Positions 9,134 through 16,698 of a stretch of DNA of 32,247 bases are shown piece by piece. Origin of the DNA: JBAXEO01 sp964541375 (GTDB lineage Bacteria; Actinomycetota; Coriobacteriia; Anaerosomatales; JAAXUF01); NCBI GenBank assembly GCA_964541375.1, contig CAZIPT010000022.1:1-32247 (forward strand). Reading direction: 5' to 3'. Position 1 is the stretch's first letter. Each line of letters begins with the position of its first letter. The position numbers and the translations under genes are program-made. Under the pieces are notes generated by a model. The model made no database searches. It was not told the origin of the DNA and worked only from the letters and a program-made list of their open reading frames with translations.

Positions 9134-9280
9134 CTAGGAACGCCGCATTTCGGACTTGCCCCGTGAGGCGCGCCATCCCAAGTAGGCGACGGTGGACGTG
9201 GCGACGATCGCCACGAACATGGCAAGAACCGAGATTGCGACTGGCACCAACTCTCCCAGTCTCGTCATTGCGTCCTGCAT
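9134..9280 (-). CDS. Small single-pass membrane protein (48 aa)
   Basis: This short frame begins with an ATG 7 nt after a strong GGAGG. It encodes 48 residues: a short N-tail, one hydrophobic helix of about 25 residues (VPVAISVLAMFVAIVATSTV) and a basic tail (WRASRGKSEMRRS). The strong ribosome site, the clear membrane helix and the positive-inside tail argue that it is a real gene. I do not recognise a family. It is monocistronic, with about 150-230 bp of non-coding sequence on each side in which I see no other feature. Confidence 0.6.
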   Translation of the reverse strand: MQDAMTRLGELVPVAISVLAMFVAIVATSTVAYLGWRASRGKSEMRRS

Positions 9281-9427
9281 TCTCAGTCCTCCGTTCGGTC
9301 GCGTCGCTCATGTCATCGATCAGTGCCGGCCGTATCGTGTCACGCGCCACAGTGGTCGCATCCACCTACCCACTTCTGCGCGCGTGCCGAAATCCCTGTA
9401 TGTCGGGATGCCCGCCAGCAGGTGCGC

Positions 9428-10066
9428 TTAGGCCTGTGTCGCGGCGGCGAGCATGGCCTCGGCGATGTCGGATAGTCGCCGACCGCCGTAGGGTCCGTCG
9501 GACGGATCCATGGACGCGCGGAAGACCTCATTCGACCTGACCGCCAGTACCGAAAGCTGGGCCGGGTTGGCCGGGAGGCTGCCCGCCGGAAAGCTGCTGG
9601 GATGCTCGGCGAGAAATCGGCCGGCAGCACGAACCATGCGGCACTCGAGGCCGTCCTGCTCGGCGGGGAAGCTGAACCGCCACCGTCGGGTGCGCTCCTC
9701 GACGGCGGGCTTGTCTGGATCGATCCCCGTCGCGGTGAACACTCGGCAGTCGTAGACCCGGCAGGTGCGAGGGCGGCTGTCGTAGATCGAGCACTTCTCG
9801 GCGACGAGCATGGGACAGCAGCCGTGCTTGTCGTAACCGAGAATCAGGTGGCCTTCAGGTAGCCCGGGAGCGTCAAAGAGCAGCTCCCGAGGGATGGCCT
9901 CCAGCGCTTCGTGCTCGTCAGGGCCCACGTGAATGAAGTACGACGACTTGCAGCAACCGTTACACGCGCCACAGGGCACGACGGGAGGCTCTCCCCCGTC
10001 CAGGGCTGCCTGCGTGAGCCTGAGCCACTCCGAGAAGTCGCCAGCCGAGAACAACATCTCATCCAT
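9428..10066 (-). CDS. YkgJ-type cysteine-cluster protein
   Basis: The protein has 212 residues with the YkgJ (Fe/Zn-chelating) signature: CGACNGCCKSSYF near residues 32-44, then GCCPMLVAEKCSIYDSRPRTCRVYDC around residues 82-107. The eight clustered cysteines are expected to bind a metal or iron-sulfur centre. The biochemical role of this family is not established. The C-terminal 90 residues are not recognised. The ATG is preceded by AAGGGGAG. The Cys-rich SEC-C protein at 16699-17277 is organised similarly but is not a close copy. Confidence 0.88.
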   Translation of the reverse strand: MDEMLFSAGDFSEWLRLTQAALDGGEPPVVPCGACNGCCKSSYFIHVGPDEHEALEAIPRELLFDAPGLPEGHLILGYDKHGCCPMLVAEKCSIYDSRPRTCRVYDCRVFTATGIDPDKPAVEERTRRWRFSFPAEQDGLECRMVRAAGRFLAEHPSSFPAGSLPANPAQLSVLAVRSNEVFRASMDPSDGPYGGRRLSDIAEAMLAAATQA

Positions 10067-10141
10067 GGGACTCCCCTTTCGTGCTAGTCCGGGCCCGCCT
10101 TGGGGAGGGTACCAAAGCCCGATGGACTTCCTTACCCCGGA

Positions 10142-10513
10142 CTATCGTTCACCCTTGTCGGCGAGCAGCCCAAGCCTGTACTCGACGATGCGCCGGATGA
10201 GCTCTGTGGGCAGCGGCTCGCCGAGTGGAAACTGGACGGAGCCCTTGCCTTGCTTGTACGGACTGAGTTCGTCCGCAAACGCCTCGACCCCGCTGGGGGC
10301 AGGGTACAACCCGACGTGCTTCGCGTAACCCGCGAAGAAGACCACGTGGTGCCCGTTCAGGTCAAAAGCCGGCATCGCGTAGCTGATGGTCTCCGTGGCC
10401 CCGGGAATCACCGACAGGATGATTGCGCGCATCTCCCTCAGGACCGCCTGCGTCGAGGCAGGAAAGCCAGCGATGTAGTCGTCGATTGACGTGACGGTGG
10501 GTGCTTTGTCCAT
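10142..10513 (-). CDS. DUF1801 / YdhG-like protein
   Basis: This 123-residue protein matches the DUF1801 family in pattern: SIDDYIAGFPASTQAVLREMRAII, then PGATETISYAMPAFDLNGHHVVFFAGYAKHVGLYP and a C-terminal GKGSVQFPLGEPLPTELIRRIVEYRL. The family forms a small alpha/beta domain of unsettled function, sometimes linked to iron handling or stress. A GAGAGGACC motif lies ahead of the ATG. It sits alone between a membrane gene and the YkgJ-type gene. Confidence 0.9.
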   Translation of the reverse strand: MDKAPTVTSIDDYIAGFPASTQAVLREMRAIILSVIPGATETISYAMPAFDLNGHHVVFFAGYAKHVGLYPAPSGVEAFADELSPYKQGKGSVQFPLGEPLPTELIRRIVEYRLGLLADKGER

Positions 10514-10549
10514 GGTCGGTCCTCTCCGAGAGCCTGGGCGATCGAGATG

Positions 10550-11200
10550 CTACGTGCCTGCGAGGCTTACCGCTCGAGCGATCACGACGCCCAGGATCGC
10601 CAGCGCCATGCCGCCTTCGACGGCCATCGCGGCCTTCGCTTGGCGGGTATAGGGCATGGCGTCCGTGGGGCCGAATGCGATAGCGCCCGTGAAGGCCACG
10701 TAGAGGTAGTCGCCGAACGTCGGCCTCCACTCACACGGGGCATTGGCGGAATCCGTGTGCTGAGGGAACACAAAGTCCCGAGCAGCGAGGCCGTCGCCAG
10801 CGCGAGCTTCAGGGCCTCCTCCGTCCAAGACCCAGAATACGAGCGCGAAGACCAAGACGTTCATGACCCAAAGGATGAGCCCAGTGAAGAGCATCTCCAC
10901 GGCGCCGGGGTGAGCGTCGAAGAATGCTTGGGCGCCAAGTGCTAGCAGGTTCAGAACGTTTGCGAGCACCAGAGCGCCGAGAAGCCCGAGGCGTAGGCCG
11001 GCACGGGCGCGAGCCCCCTGGCCCGGTAGCAGTCGAAGGAACACCACAGCCACTACCAGGGCGGTCGCCAGTCCGGGCAAGGCCAGTTTGGCGGGAACGG
11101 ACAGCTCGTCCATGATCCACCACTGGCCGCCAACGACGACCACAGCGACGATTGCGGCGAAGCTCTCGTCGCTCAGCAGTGATCTGGGTGACTCGGCCAT
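10550..11200 (-). CDS. Multi-pass membrane protein, DUF1345-like
   Basis: The protein has 216 residues with hydrophobic helices near residues 15-32, 38-58, 70-93 and 100-125, and again at the C-terminus. The segment DYLYVAFTGAIAFGPTDAMPYTRQAKAAM followed by a last helix ending VIARAV is like the conserved end of a group of actinobacterial membrane proteins often labelled DUF1345 or channel-like. A GGGAGG lies 4 nt before the ATG. No transport activity can be assigned. The 220 bp upstream, between this gene and the DUF3052-like gene, shows no convincing coding frame. Confidence 0.8.
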   Translation of the reverse strand: MAESPRSLLSDESFAAIVAVVVVGGQWWIMDELSVPAKLALPGLATALVVAVVFLRLLPGQGARARAGLRLGLLGALVLANVLNLLALGAQAFFDAHPGAVEMLFTGLILWVMNVLVFALVFWVLDGGGPEARAGDGLAARDFVFPQHTDSANAPCEWRPTFGDYLYVAFTGAIAFGPTDAMPYTRQAKAAMAVEGGMALAILGVVIARAVSLAGT

Positions 11201-11426
11201 GGCACCTCCCTACGGCTATCTACCCGCCGGCCCCGAGCGCGTGTCACAACCAGGCCAACGCGGTCGCCGATCGCGAAGGCCTCGGGAGACCGCTCCTCGA
11301 CTGCGAGTGGCTGAGCGAGCGTGACGTCGGCAGTCGATACCGGGAAGCCAAACAAAAGCCGAGAAGGGTCGTCGGCCAGCGCAAAAGGCGGGCTGCGCCT
11401 GTTCGTCGTTCGGGTGCCTTCGCGCC

Positions 11427-11804
11427 CTATCCGGCCGGCCGGAGTCGGAACGCCGACCAAGTGTCATCGACGCTGACGAGGCCGAGAGGGCGCAGATTCA
11501 TCTTCTCGGCAATCTCCCAGACGCTGTTGCGGCTCATATCGAGACCCGCGGACCTGGCGCCCTTTCGGTAGAACACCCAGAGGGCGGCACCCGATGCAAG
11601 CGAGCGTACGGCAGGCGGCATCATCGACTGAAGCTCGGCCATTGTCGACACAAAGAGGAACACGAGCTGGGCTTCCTGGGCCGTGACGAAGATAACGTCG
11701 TCCGGCAGGCCGAGTGACTCAACGACTCCGGGGACGGGGTTCACAACGGCGATGGTCGTACCGGGCTTGATGCGCGCCTTCTGGGCGACCGTCTTATCCG
11801 ACAC
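11427..11804 (-). CDS. DUF3052-like protein
   Basis: This is a 125-residue soluble protein. An N-terminal KPGTTIAVVNPVPG segment, a central FVSTMAELQSMMPPAVRSLASGAALWVFYRKGARS and a C-terminal LGLVSVDDTWSAFRLRP match my recollection of a small alpha/beta family annotated as DUF3052-like. Members have a Rossmann-like beta-alpha pattern, but no enzyme activity is known to me. A GGAGG lies just upstream of the ATG. It stands alone on the minus strand. Confidence 0.75.
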   Translation of the reverse strand: MSDKTVAQKARIKPGTTIAVVNPVPGVVESLGLPDDVIFVTAQEAQLVFLFVSTMAELQSMMPPAVRSLASGAALWVFYRKGARSAGLDMSRNSVWEIAEKMNLRPLGLVSVDDTWSAFRLRPAG

Positions 11805-11945
11805 GAGACCTCCTCGGTGATTGATGCTACTTCAGCCGCAGGCCGTTGGGAGCGCCTTGCCGGATGCGTAGCCTGCCGTTGTTGATGTGAACCCGTGCGG
11901 ATGCAACCTGACGCAGCCGAACGTCGAACGTGCCGCCGCGAGCGG

Positions 11946-12206
11946 CTAGCGCATGGTGGAAAGGAAGGATCCCACTGCGACCGCCGCCCAGAAGACGACG
12001 CGTGCGTTTGGGTGGCGCTCGGCGTTGCGCTCGCGAATCTGACGCGCCAGTAGCCAGACGATCGCCAGCATCCCCGCAGCAAGCAGGGAGATGCTCGGGA
12101 TCGGCATTGGGGTCTTGGTCAGTGAGTTGACAGTGAGGAGCAGCACGTATCCACCCACAGACAGAAGATCGTCGATCGAGAAGTATCGAGATATCCAGTC
12201 AGGCAT
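11946..12206 (-). CDS. Small membrane protein (86 aa)
   Basis: This 86-residue protein has three hydrophobic stretches: SVGGYVLLLTVNSL, IPSISLLAAGMLAIVWLLA and VVFWAAVAVGSFL. Basic and polar loops (RQIRERNAERHPNAR) lie between the last two. CGGAGG is 6 nt before the ATG, supporting the start. I do not recognise a family. Confidence 0.65.
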   Translation of the reverse strand: MPDWISRYFSIDDLLSVGGYVLLLTVNSLTKTPMPIPSISLLAAGMLAIVWLLARQIRERNAERHPNARVVFWAAVAVGSFLSTMR

Positions 12207-12314
12207 GCCCTACCTCCGAGAGTCAGTCAGGCAAACATCGTCGAAACGCATCACCGGCACCGGGTCGAAGAGGGGTCGGCGTGCCGACGCTTCATCGGCT
12301 CGGCCTTTCGACCG

Positions 12315-12362
12315 TGTCGCAGTCTACCTTGTACGCGCCTCCCTCGGCGTGTCTGACTGACG
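12315..12362 (-). repeat. Possible degenerate copy of the intergenic repeat (left-most)
   Basis: The central box reads AAGGTAGACTGCG in gene direction. It supplies the TAG stop of the RibD-like gene, as in two clear copies further right. The flanking arms are not convincing, so this is a weak call. Confidence 0.35.
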
Positions 12363-12890
12363 CCGGTCGCGAACGTAGCGGCTCTGGACCAACTGGGAGT
12401 TGAGCGCCCTTGTGTTGTGGTGAATGAAAGACAACGGGCGTGACATGCTGCCGAAGAGAGGAGTTCCGCCGCCCAAGAGCACCGGGATCCGCGTGATGAT
12501 CATCTCGTCAATGAGATCGTCATCAAGGAAGCGCTGAATCGTTCGGCCGCCGTCGATGTAGAGGTTCGAGTATCCGCGATCCTCCAAGCTGGCGACGATG
12601 ACCCTCGGGTCTCCGCGCAAGATCTCCGCCCTGCCCTCAAAGGCCGCAGGCAGGGCACTGAGGCTCTCGCTTAGGACGATCACCGGCGCCGAGTACGGCC
12701 AATCGTCGAAACCGGCCACCGTTTCGAACGTCCTTCGTCCCATGACAATCGCATCAACGCCAGAGAGGAATTCGGCGAAACCGTAGTCGCTGTTGTCGGG
12801 GTTGGGAACGACCTGGAGCCACGCGAGTCCTCCGGACGAATCAGCGATAAGGCCGTCGAGGCTCTCAGCAATGTAGACGTAGGTCGTCAA
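12324..12890 (-). CDS. RibD C-terminal / dihydrofolate reductase-like protein
   Basis: This 188-residue protein has the DHFR-like fold of the RibD C-terminal family. It opens with TTYVYIAESLDGLIADSSG, then has VDAIVMGRRTFETVAGF (the MGRxTxE motif), APVIVLSESL, NLYIDGGRTIQRFL and DEMIITRIPVLLGGGTPLF. Such stand-alone proteins (YwjB/YyaP group) are putative NADPH-dependent reductases of unknown substrate. The last approximately 12 residues (QSDTPREARTR) are not family sequence. They appear to be read through the flanking repeat-like DNA, with the stop inside its GGTAGACT box. Confidence 0.88.
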   Translation of the reverse strand: MTTYVYIAESLDGLIADSSGGLAWLQVVPNPDNSDYGFAEFLSGVDAIVMGRRTFETVAGFDDWPYSAPVIVLSESLSALPAAFEGRAEILRGDPRVIVASLEDRGYSNLYIDGGRTIQRFLDDDLIDEMIITRIPVLLGGGTPLFGSMSRPLSFIHHNTRALNSQLVQSRYVRDRRQSDTPREARTR

Positions 12891-12937
12891 GATCCCCCCG
12901 TGAACAAGGAATGGGCCGCAAGCCGGAGAGCTGTCGG

Positions 12938-13411
12938 TCAGTCGAGCGAAGCCCGGAGGCGTCGAAGTCTGCCGATGTCGAAATCGGCGGTGTAAAGCGC
13001 CGCCAGGATGCCCTCAACAACCAAAACCGGCATGAGGGCCAGAACGACCACCGTCTCGACCAGTATCTCCGGCGAAACCACGTCGAGCAGCCGCTGAGGC
13101 GAATCGAGCACCTGGGCGATCCCCGGTACCTGGCTGGCTGCCGCTCCCAGCAATATCGCCACCGTGAGCGCTGTGCCCGCGCTAAGGGCGATCGGTCCCC
13201 ACCGCCTGAGGCTTTCGGCGCGGCGCAGAGCGCGATCCAGATTGGCGCAGTCGAGATCACACCCACGCCGGCCGTATCTGCCCTCGTACCAGGAGCGCAG
13301 GCTGGCATCGTCGACCGCGAAGTCTCGGCGCACCCGGTCGCGCGAATCGAGGACGCTGGCCGCGAGAACGGCAATGATCAGCACCGTCATCAACACCGCG
13401 CCCACGCTCAC
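12938..13411 (-). CDS. Membrane protein of unknown family
   Basis: The protein has 157 residues: an N-terminal helix (GAVLMTVLIIAVLAASVL), a polar Cys-containing section (residues 25-70, with CDLDC), then two helices (IALSAGTALTVAILLGAAA and ILVETVVVLALMPVLVVEGILAAL). I do not recognise the family. This frame was preferred over an overlapping alternative because of its coherent helix pattern. About 200 bp of unassigned DNA separates it from the divergent plus-strand gene to its right. Confidence 0.6.
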   Translation of the reverse strand: MSVGAVLMTVLIIAVLAASVLDSRDRVRRDFAVDDASLRSWYEGRYGRRGCDLDCANLDRALRRAESLRRWGPIALSAGTALTVAILLGAAASQVPGIAQVLDSPQRLLDVVSPEILVETVVVLALMPVLVVEGILAALYTADFDIGRLRRLRASLD

Positions 13412-13618
13412 ACCTCCGATCCCACCGGCTCGCTATCGAGTCCATTATGGCGAACCGCACTCTCCAAAGACAGATGTTGAGACGCTCTCCAACAAGAACG
13501 GGCGTCTCTCGGGGGGCTGAGCTCGGTCAGTTGGTGGACCCCCCGGTCTGTCCGTTCAAATCGGGAACAGGGTATGAGCTAGTCGATTCACAGCGAATAG
13601 TGAGAGGGAGCGATCTGG

Positions 13619-14083
13619 ATGCCGACGACCGTAGATTTCGTAAACGTGTCCACAGCCGGGCTTGAGTCGTCACCCGTGGCGGCCGCGCTTGCCGGTCTCC
13701 GTGCCAATGAGGCGCGCTACTTCATGAACAAGTACCAGCATGAGTTCACGGTGACGCCTGCGGCCGAGAGCCGGGAAACTCTGGACTACGTCAACCGCAT
13801 TCTCGATGAGGAGAAGGGTCTTTCGTTTGCTGCCACGCCTCTGGAGACATCGAGTTTTCAGGTGGAAGGGTTGAAGATCGCATACGTCTTCTACGAGGAT
13901 GGTTTGTCGGTGAATGTCATGTACGCGATTGATGACCCCAATAAGCGCGCTGTCGGGTTCAAGATGTCTGACGGAATGGAAGTACCCGGCGAGCTCGAGG
14001 GAAGATTCAAGTTCGCAAGGCAGAAGTCCAAGCTCGCAGGGACGATTCGCGGTTCGTACTTTGTGATCAAGGGCGAGTACTAG
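13619..14083 (+). CDS. Hypothetical soluble protein (154 aa)
   Basis: This plus-strand gene is among minus-strand neighbours. GAGGGAG lies about 7-8 nt before the ATG. The protein is acidic to neutral, with no membrane helix or signal. It reads as alpha/beta, with NEARYFMNKYQHEFTV and RETLDYVNRILDEEKGLSF as helices and LKIAYVFYEDGLSVNVMYAIDD as strands. I do not recognise the family. It ends in a lysine-rich tail (KFARQKSKLAGTIRGSYFVIKGEY). A strong hairpin follows at 14103-14126, separating it from the convergent next gene. Confidence 0.65.
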   Translation: MPTTVDFVNVSTAGLESSPVAAALAGLRANEARYFMNKYQHEFTVTPAAESRETLDYVNRILDEEKGLSFAATPLETSSFQVEGLKIAYVFYEDGLSVNVMYAIDDPNKRAVGFKMSDGMEVPGELEGRFKFARQKSKLAGTIRGSYFVIKGEY

Positions 14084-14102
14084 GTCACATCTTGGATACA
14101 GC

Positions 14103-14126
14103 GCTGCAGGTCCTAGTACCTGCAGC
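14103..14126. terminator. Stem-loop between convergent genes
   Basis: A perfect 9-bp inverted repeat (GCTGCAGGT/ACCTGCAGC) with a 6-nt loop sits 20 nt after one gene and 40 nt before the end of the convergent one. It has no long T-run on either strand. The position suggests a bidirectional termination or insulating hairpin. Confidence 0.45.
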
Positions 14127-14167
14127 TAACGAGCTTTCCACGGGACCCCGCGATCGAGGTCACTCCG

Positions 14168-14458
14168 TCATTCGGCATGTGCGTCCTCGACCGCAGCCTC
14201 TCCCTGGACGGGGACGACTTTGGTCGTGAACGTTGAGCCCTCAACCAGGGTGGGCAGTATCTTCGACAGCACCCACCCGTTCGTTCTGAGGTAGCGCTTG
14301 CCGTTCACGTTCATGCTCCACGGCCGGGTCTGGTCGCCGGTCGGGGTGAAGGACCGCACCAGTTTGTCACCACGATACTGCTCAATGATGCACTCACTGT
14401 TCTTCATGCCGGGCCTCACCCACACGCACTCGAGCGTTCCTCCTCGACATTCGAACAA
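14168..14458 (-). CDS. Hypothetical small protein (96 aa)
   Basis: This 96-residue frame converges on the plus-strand gene at 13619. The core (KNSECIIEQYRGDKLVRSFTPTG, WSMNVNGKRYLRTNGWVLSKILPTLVEGSTFTTKVVPV) reads like a small beta-rich protein. The start is uncertain: the ATG at 14458 has GAAGGG upstream, but internal GTG codons follow a GAGGAGG and could be used instead. It overlaps the 3' end of the upstream membrane gene. No family is recognised. Confidence 0.5.
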   Translation of the reverse strand: MFECRGGTLECVWVRPGMKNSECIIEQYRGDKLVRSFTPTGDQTRPWSMNVNGKRYLRTNGWVLSKILPTLVEGSTFTTKVVPVQGEAAVEDAHAE

Positions 14459-14877
14459 TCCCTTCGACGTCTCGGTCCGGCCTCACTTGGATCGGTAGCC
14501 GCTCGCGAAAGCCGCCTCCTCCTCAATGCGCGTGCCGACACCGCACCAAGGCTGAGGAACCACCACAGCAGCATCACCGACATACTGAGCATGGCGAATC
14601 CGGCGCTAGGAGTTTCGGCCGCGCCCTGGCCTAGATACCGCCATGCGCAAACGACAACTGCCGCCAGCAGTAGAAGTGCCCAGTCCTTCAGGATTCGGCG
14701 GCCAAGCAGCGTCTGGGCGAGAAACGCGATACCGAAGGGCACAGTGCCGATCACTGCCGCCTCGATAGCGACCACCGCGACCGCTGCAGGCAGCTGGTTC
14801 AGAGGAACTCGGAGTAGGACCGGATACGCAAGAATCAACGTCAAGCCCAACACCATCCGCAAACGGCCGGTCATCAT
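14416..14877 (-). CDS. Small multi-pass membrane protein
   Basis: About 153 residues are read from the second ATG, at 14877, which follows TTGGGGGCG. An ATG at 14919 is also possible. Four hydrophobic helices are visible (MVLGLTLILAYPVLL, AVAVVAIEAAVIGTVPFGIAFLAQ, WALLLLAAVVVCAWRYL, FAMLSMSVMLLWWFLSLGAVS), followed by an arginine-rich cytoplasmic tail. No family is recognised. The gene overlaps the next gene by about 40 nt. Confidence 0.6.
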   Translation of the reverse strand: MMTGRLRMVLGLTLILAYPVLLRVPLNQLPAAVAVVAIEAAVIGTVPFGIAFLAQTLLGRRILKDWALLLLAAVVVCAWRYLGQGAAETPSAGFAMLSMSVMLLWWFLSLGAVSARALRRRRLSRAATDPSEAGPRRRRDCSNVEEERSSACG

Positions 14878-15048
14878 CCACGCCCCCAATCGTGCCCAGG
14901 AAGCCAAACACGGGCACACGCCTTAACCGTTCTCAGTCTACCCCCGCCAGAGCGGCTCTCCTCTGACGTCCTCCGACGCCGAGAACCCCTCGAAAGCCAA
15001 CCATGCTCGATGCCTCACCGGGGACTTCGCACCAGGGTGGACAGCTTA

Positions 15049-15561
15049 CTAGCAGTCGAATACCGACCAGCAGATGCCGTTTCGCAGGCGCTGGTCGTCT
15101 AGTACAAGGTCGCGAATCGCCTCAGGCAGCTGGTCGCGCTGCCATTGGCACTCGAGTCGGCCGGCGCTCTCCTCCCCGCCCTGCGGGGCCGCGGCACGCG
15201 CGGCCTTGATCGCGTATCCCCCAGCGCCGAGATAGTGAGCGGCCACGTGAGAGACGGCGACCGCTTGTCCTGCAGCGTACGCGGCGTGCCGAGCAGCCCC
15301 GCTGAGCTCTCTTGCCGCAGCGTTGGCGCCAGCCATCGACCGCGCCTGCGACATCGAGATCTCACCGCGCGCCCACGCTCGAGTGCTCTCGATGGTTCGG
15401 CGGGGCCGCGGGTCAGCGGGCTGCTCGGACTCGAAGAAGTGCAGAACGTGCTCTGCGCATGCGGCCGCCCACCAAGCCAGGAGCCGGTGATCGGAGTCCG
15501 TGAGTGTCCCTCCTCGGCGGATGGTGATGAAGCGGGGGTCACGGTCTTTTGGAAGGATCAC
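15049..15561 (-). CDS. Putative immunity protein (Imm5-like)
   Basis: This 170-residue, alanine-rich helical protein begins DPRFITIRRGGTLTDSDHRLLAWWAAACAEHVLHFFE. It continues with WARGEISMSQARSMAGANAAAREL and AAYAAGQAVAVSHVAAHYLGAGGYAIKA. This arrangement is the Imm5-like family, predicted to neutralise polymorphic-toxin effectors. No matching toxin gene is present nearby, so the protein may protect against toxins of other strains or have another role. An ATG start without a strong ribosome site was used. Confidence 0.75.
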   Translation of the reverse strand: MILPKDRDPRFITIRRGGTLTDSDHRLLAWWAAACAEHVLHFFESEQPADPRPRRTIESTRAWARGEISMSQARSMAGANAAARELSGAARHAAYAAGQAVAVSHVAAHYLGAGGYAIKAARAAAPQGGEESAGRLECQWQRDQLPEAIRDLVLDDQRLRNGICWSVFDC

Positions 15562-15750
15562 GCGTCACTCCCCCGTCCCGTCAGTCACCAGAACTCGCCG
15601 ACAAGCCAGTGTTTCGCGAAAGGAGGCCGCGCCCGCCAAGGCGGCCGCCGCTGCCCCACTTGAGGACCGCAGATCCAATCCGACGGTCATGTGCGCCCTG
15701 CAGGAACGAGTATGCCTTGTGCGGGGCACGAGTCACGTGAACGATGACCA

Positions 15751-15987
15751 CTACCGGGCGAACGAGAGAAGGTAGCCGCCTACGATGATGAGAAGCATGA
15801 CTCCCAGTATCGCCAGGAACACCCAGGCCAGCCCACCAAGTCCCATCGGAGTGAGTTCGGTCTGTCCGCGACCGGCCAGAGTCTCGAGAGGATGCTCTTC
15901 GGGCGGCGCCGGGTGTACGGGGCGATTGTCGTACGGAAACCGCTCATCGTCGTGTGCGGAGACTTCTTGGGTGTCCTCAGCGTGCAT
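15751..15987 (-). CDS. Small membrane protein with acidic N-tail (78 aa)
   Basis: The first 45 residues are polar and His/Asp/Glu/Pro-rich (HAEDTQEVSAHDDERFPYDN). A single strong helix (GLAWVFLAILGVMLLIIVGGYLLSF) then ends the protein, so it is probably tail-anchored. GGGAGGC precedes the ATG. Family unknown. Confidence 0.6.
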   Translation of the reverse strand: MHAEDTQEVSAHDDERFPYDNRPVHPAPPEEHPLETLAGRGQTELTPMGLGGLAWVFLAILGVMLLIIVGGYLLSFAR

Positions 15988-16049
15988 GCAGCCTCCCTAC
16001 GTGTGCGTGTCCACAGCCGAGAATACTTGGGGTCAGACGTTGCTTGCCA

Positions 16050-16115
16050 GTACGAGCAGGCGCGTACAGGCTTCTCGTCCTAGTCTAGCTTGTGGTGCTC
16101 GGCGACCTAGCTACG
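16050..16115 (-). repeat. Possible degenerate copy of the intergenic repeat
   Basis: On the plus strand it has the central AGTCTAGCTTG box, like the clear copies at 23559 and 28101, followed by a CTCGGCGAC stretch. It overlaps the 3' end of the downstream-reading membrane gene. The arms are diverged. Confidence 0.3.
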
Positions 16116-16499
16116 TGATGTGCGCGACTTCGCTTTAGGCATTCGTCGTACCAACACTTCGGCGAGCAACCAAGAGCCGACCCCGACAAGCAGGTGGAAG
16201 ACCTGAACGAGCAACGCGAGTGACTCTGGGAGAGTCTCCTGAGTCAGGCCGAGGACCGGCATCGCGATGGCCCAGACAAGTGCTAGCACCGGTAGACCGG
16301 GCGATACGCCCGTGCGAAGCGCTTGGACAGCGATGACGATCAGAGCGAGCGAAAGAACCACGCCGAGCAAGATATGGAACGTGATGAGCGAGTCAGCGTT
16401 TCCGGTCCAGATGACCAGGCCCATGATCAACAGCAGCGCGGCAGAGCCCCGGACTATCCATAGCGGAATGGACTTGGTGTTCACAGCGACCGTCTCCAT
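16107..16499 (-). CDS. Four-helix membrane protein (130 aa)
   Basis: The protein has 130 residues with four hydrophobic helices (IVRGSAALLLIMGLVIW, FHILLGVVLSLALIVIAVQAL, LPVLALVWAIAMPVLGL, LVQVFHLLVGVGSWLLAEVLV) and a basic C-tail. A His in the second and fourth helices could bind haem in principle, but I see no known family pattern. AGAATGGAG precedes the start. The approximately 200 bp upstream (16500-16698) has no gene that I can support. Confidence 0.65.
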   Translation of the reverse strand: METVAVNTKSIPLWIVRGSAALLLIMGLVIWTGNADSLITFHILLGVVLSLALIVIAVQALRTGVSPGLPVLALVWAIAMPVLGLTQETLPESLALLVQVFHLLVGVGSWLLAEVLVRRMPKAKSRTSRS

Positions 16500-16698
16500 T
16501 CTTCTCGGAATGAGTTTCCCTGCATGACGAGCTGCTGATTGCGGCTCCTGATAGGGCGTACCCGCTGTGTGGCGTACTTAGACGGCGGTAACCCAAAGGA
16601 GCCGCCCACTCCGACGTCTGGCGTGCGGAACCGGCTGTTCGATCCCGCGAAACCGCCTCTGTTGGCGTTCGCGAGAACGCTGTGCGCCTGTCACGGCG

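Noticed and set aside
9087..9365. A minus-strand frame of 92 codons over the small membrane gene
   Set aside because: No ribosome site and shadow-like composition; the 48-residue frame has a strong site and a membrane helix.
12865..13374. An alternative frame of 169 codons
   Set aside because: The overlapping frame 12938-13411 has coherent membrane helices, whereas this one is Arg/Ser-rich without pattern.
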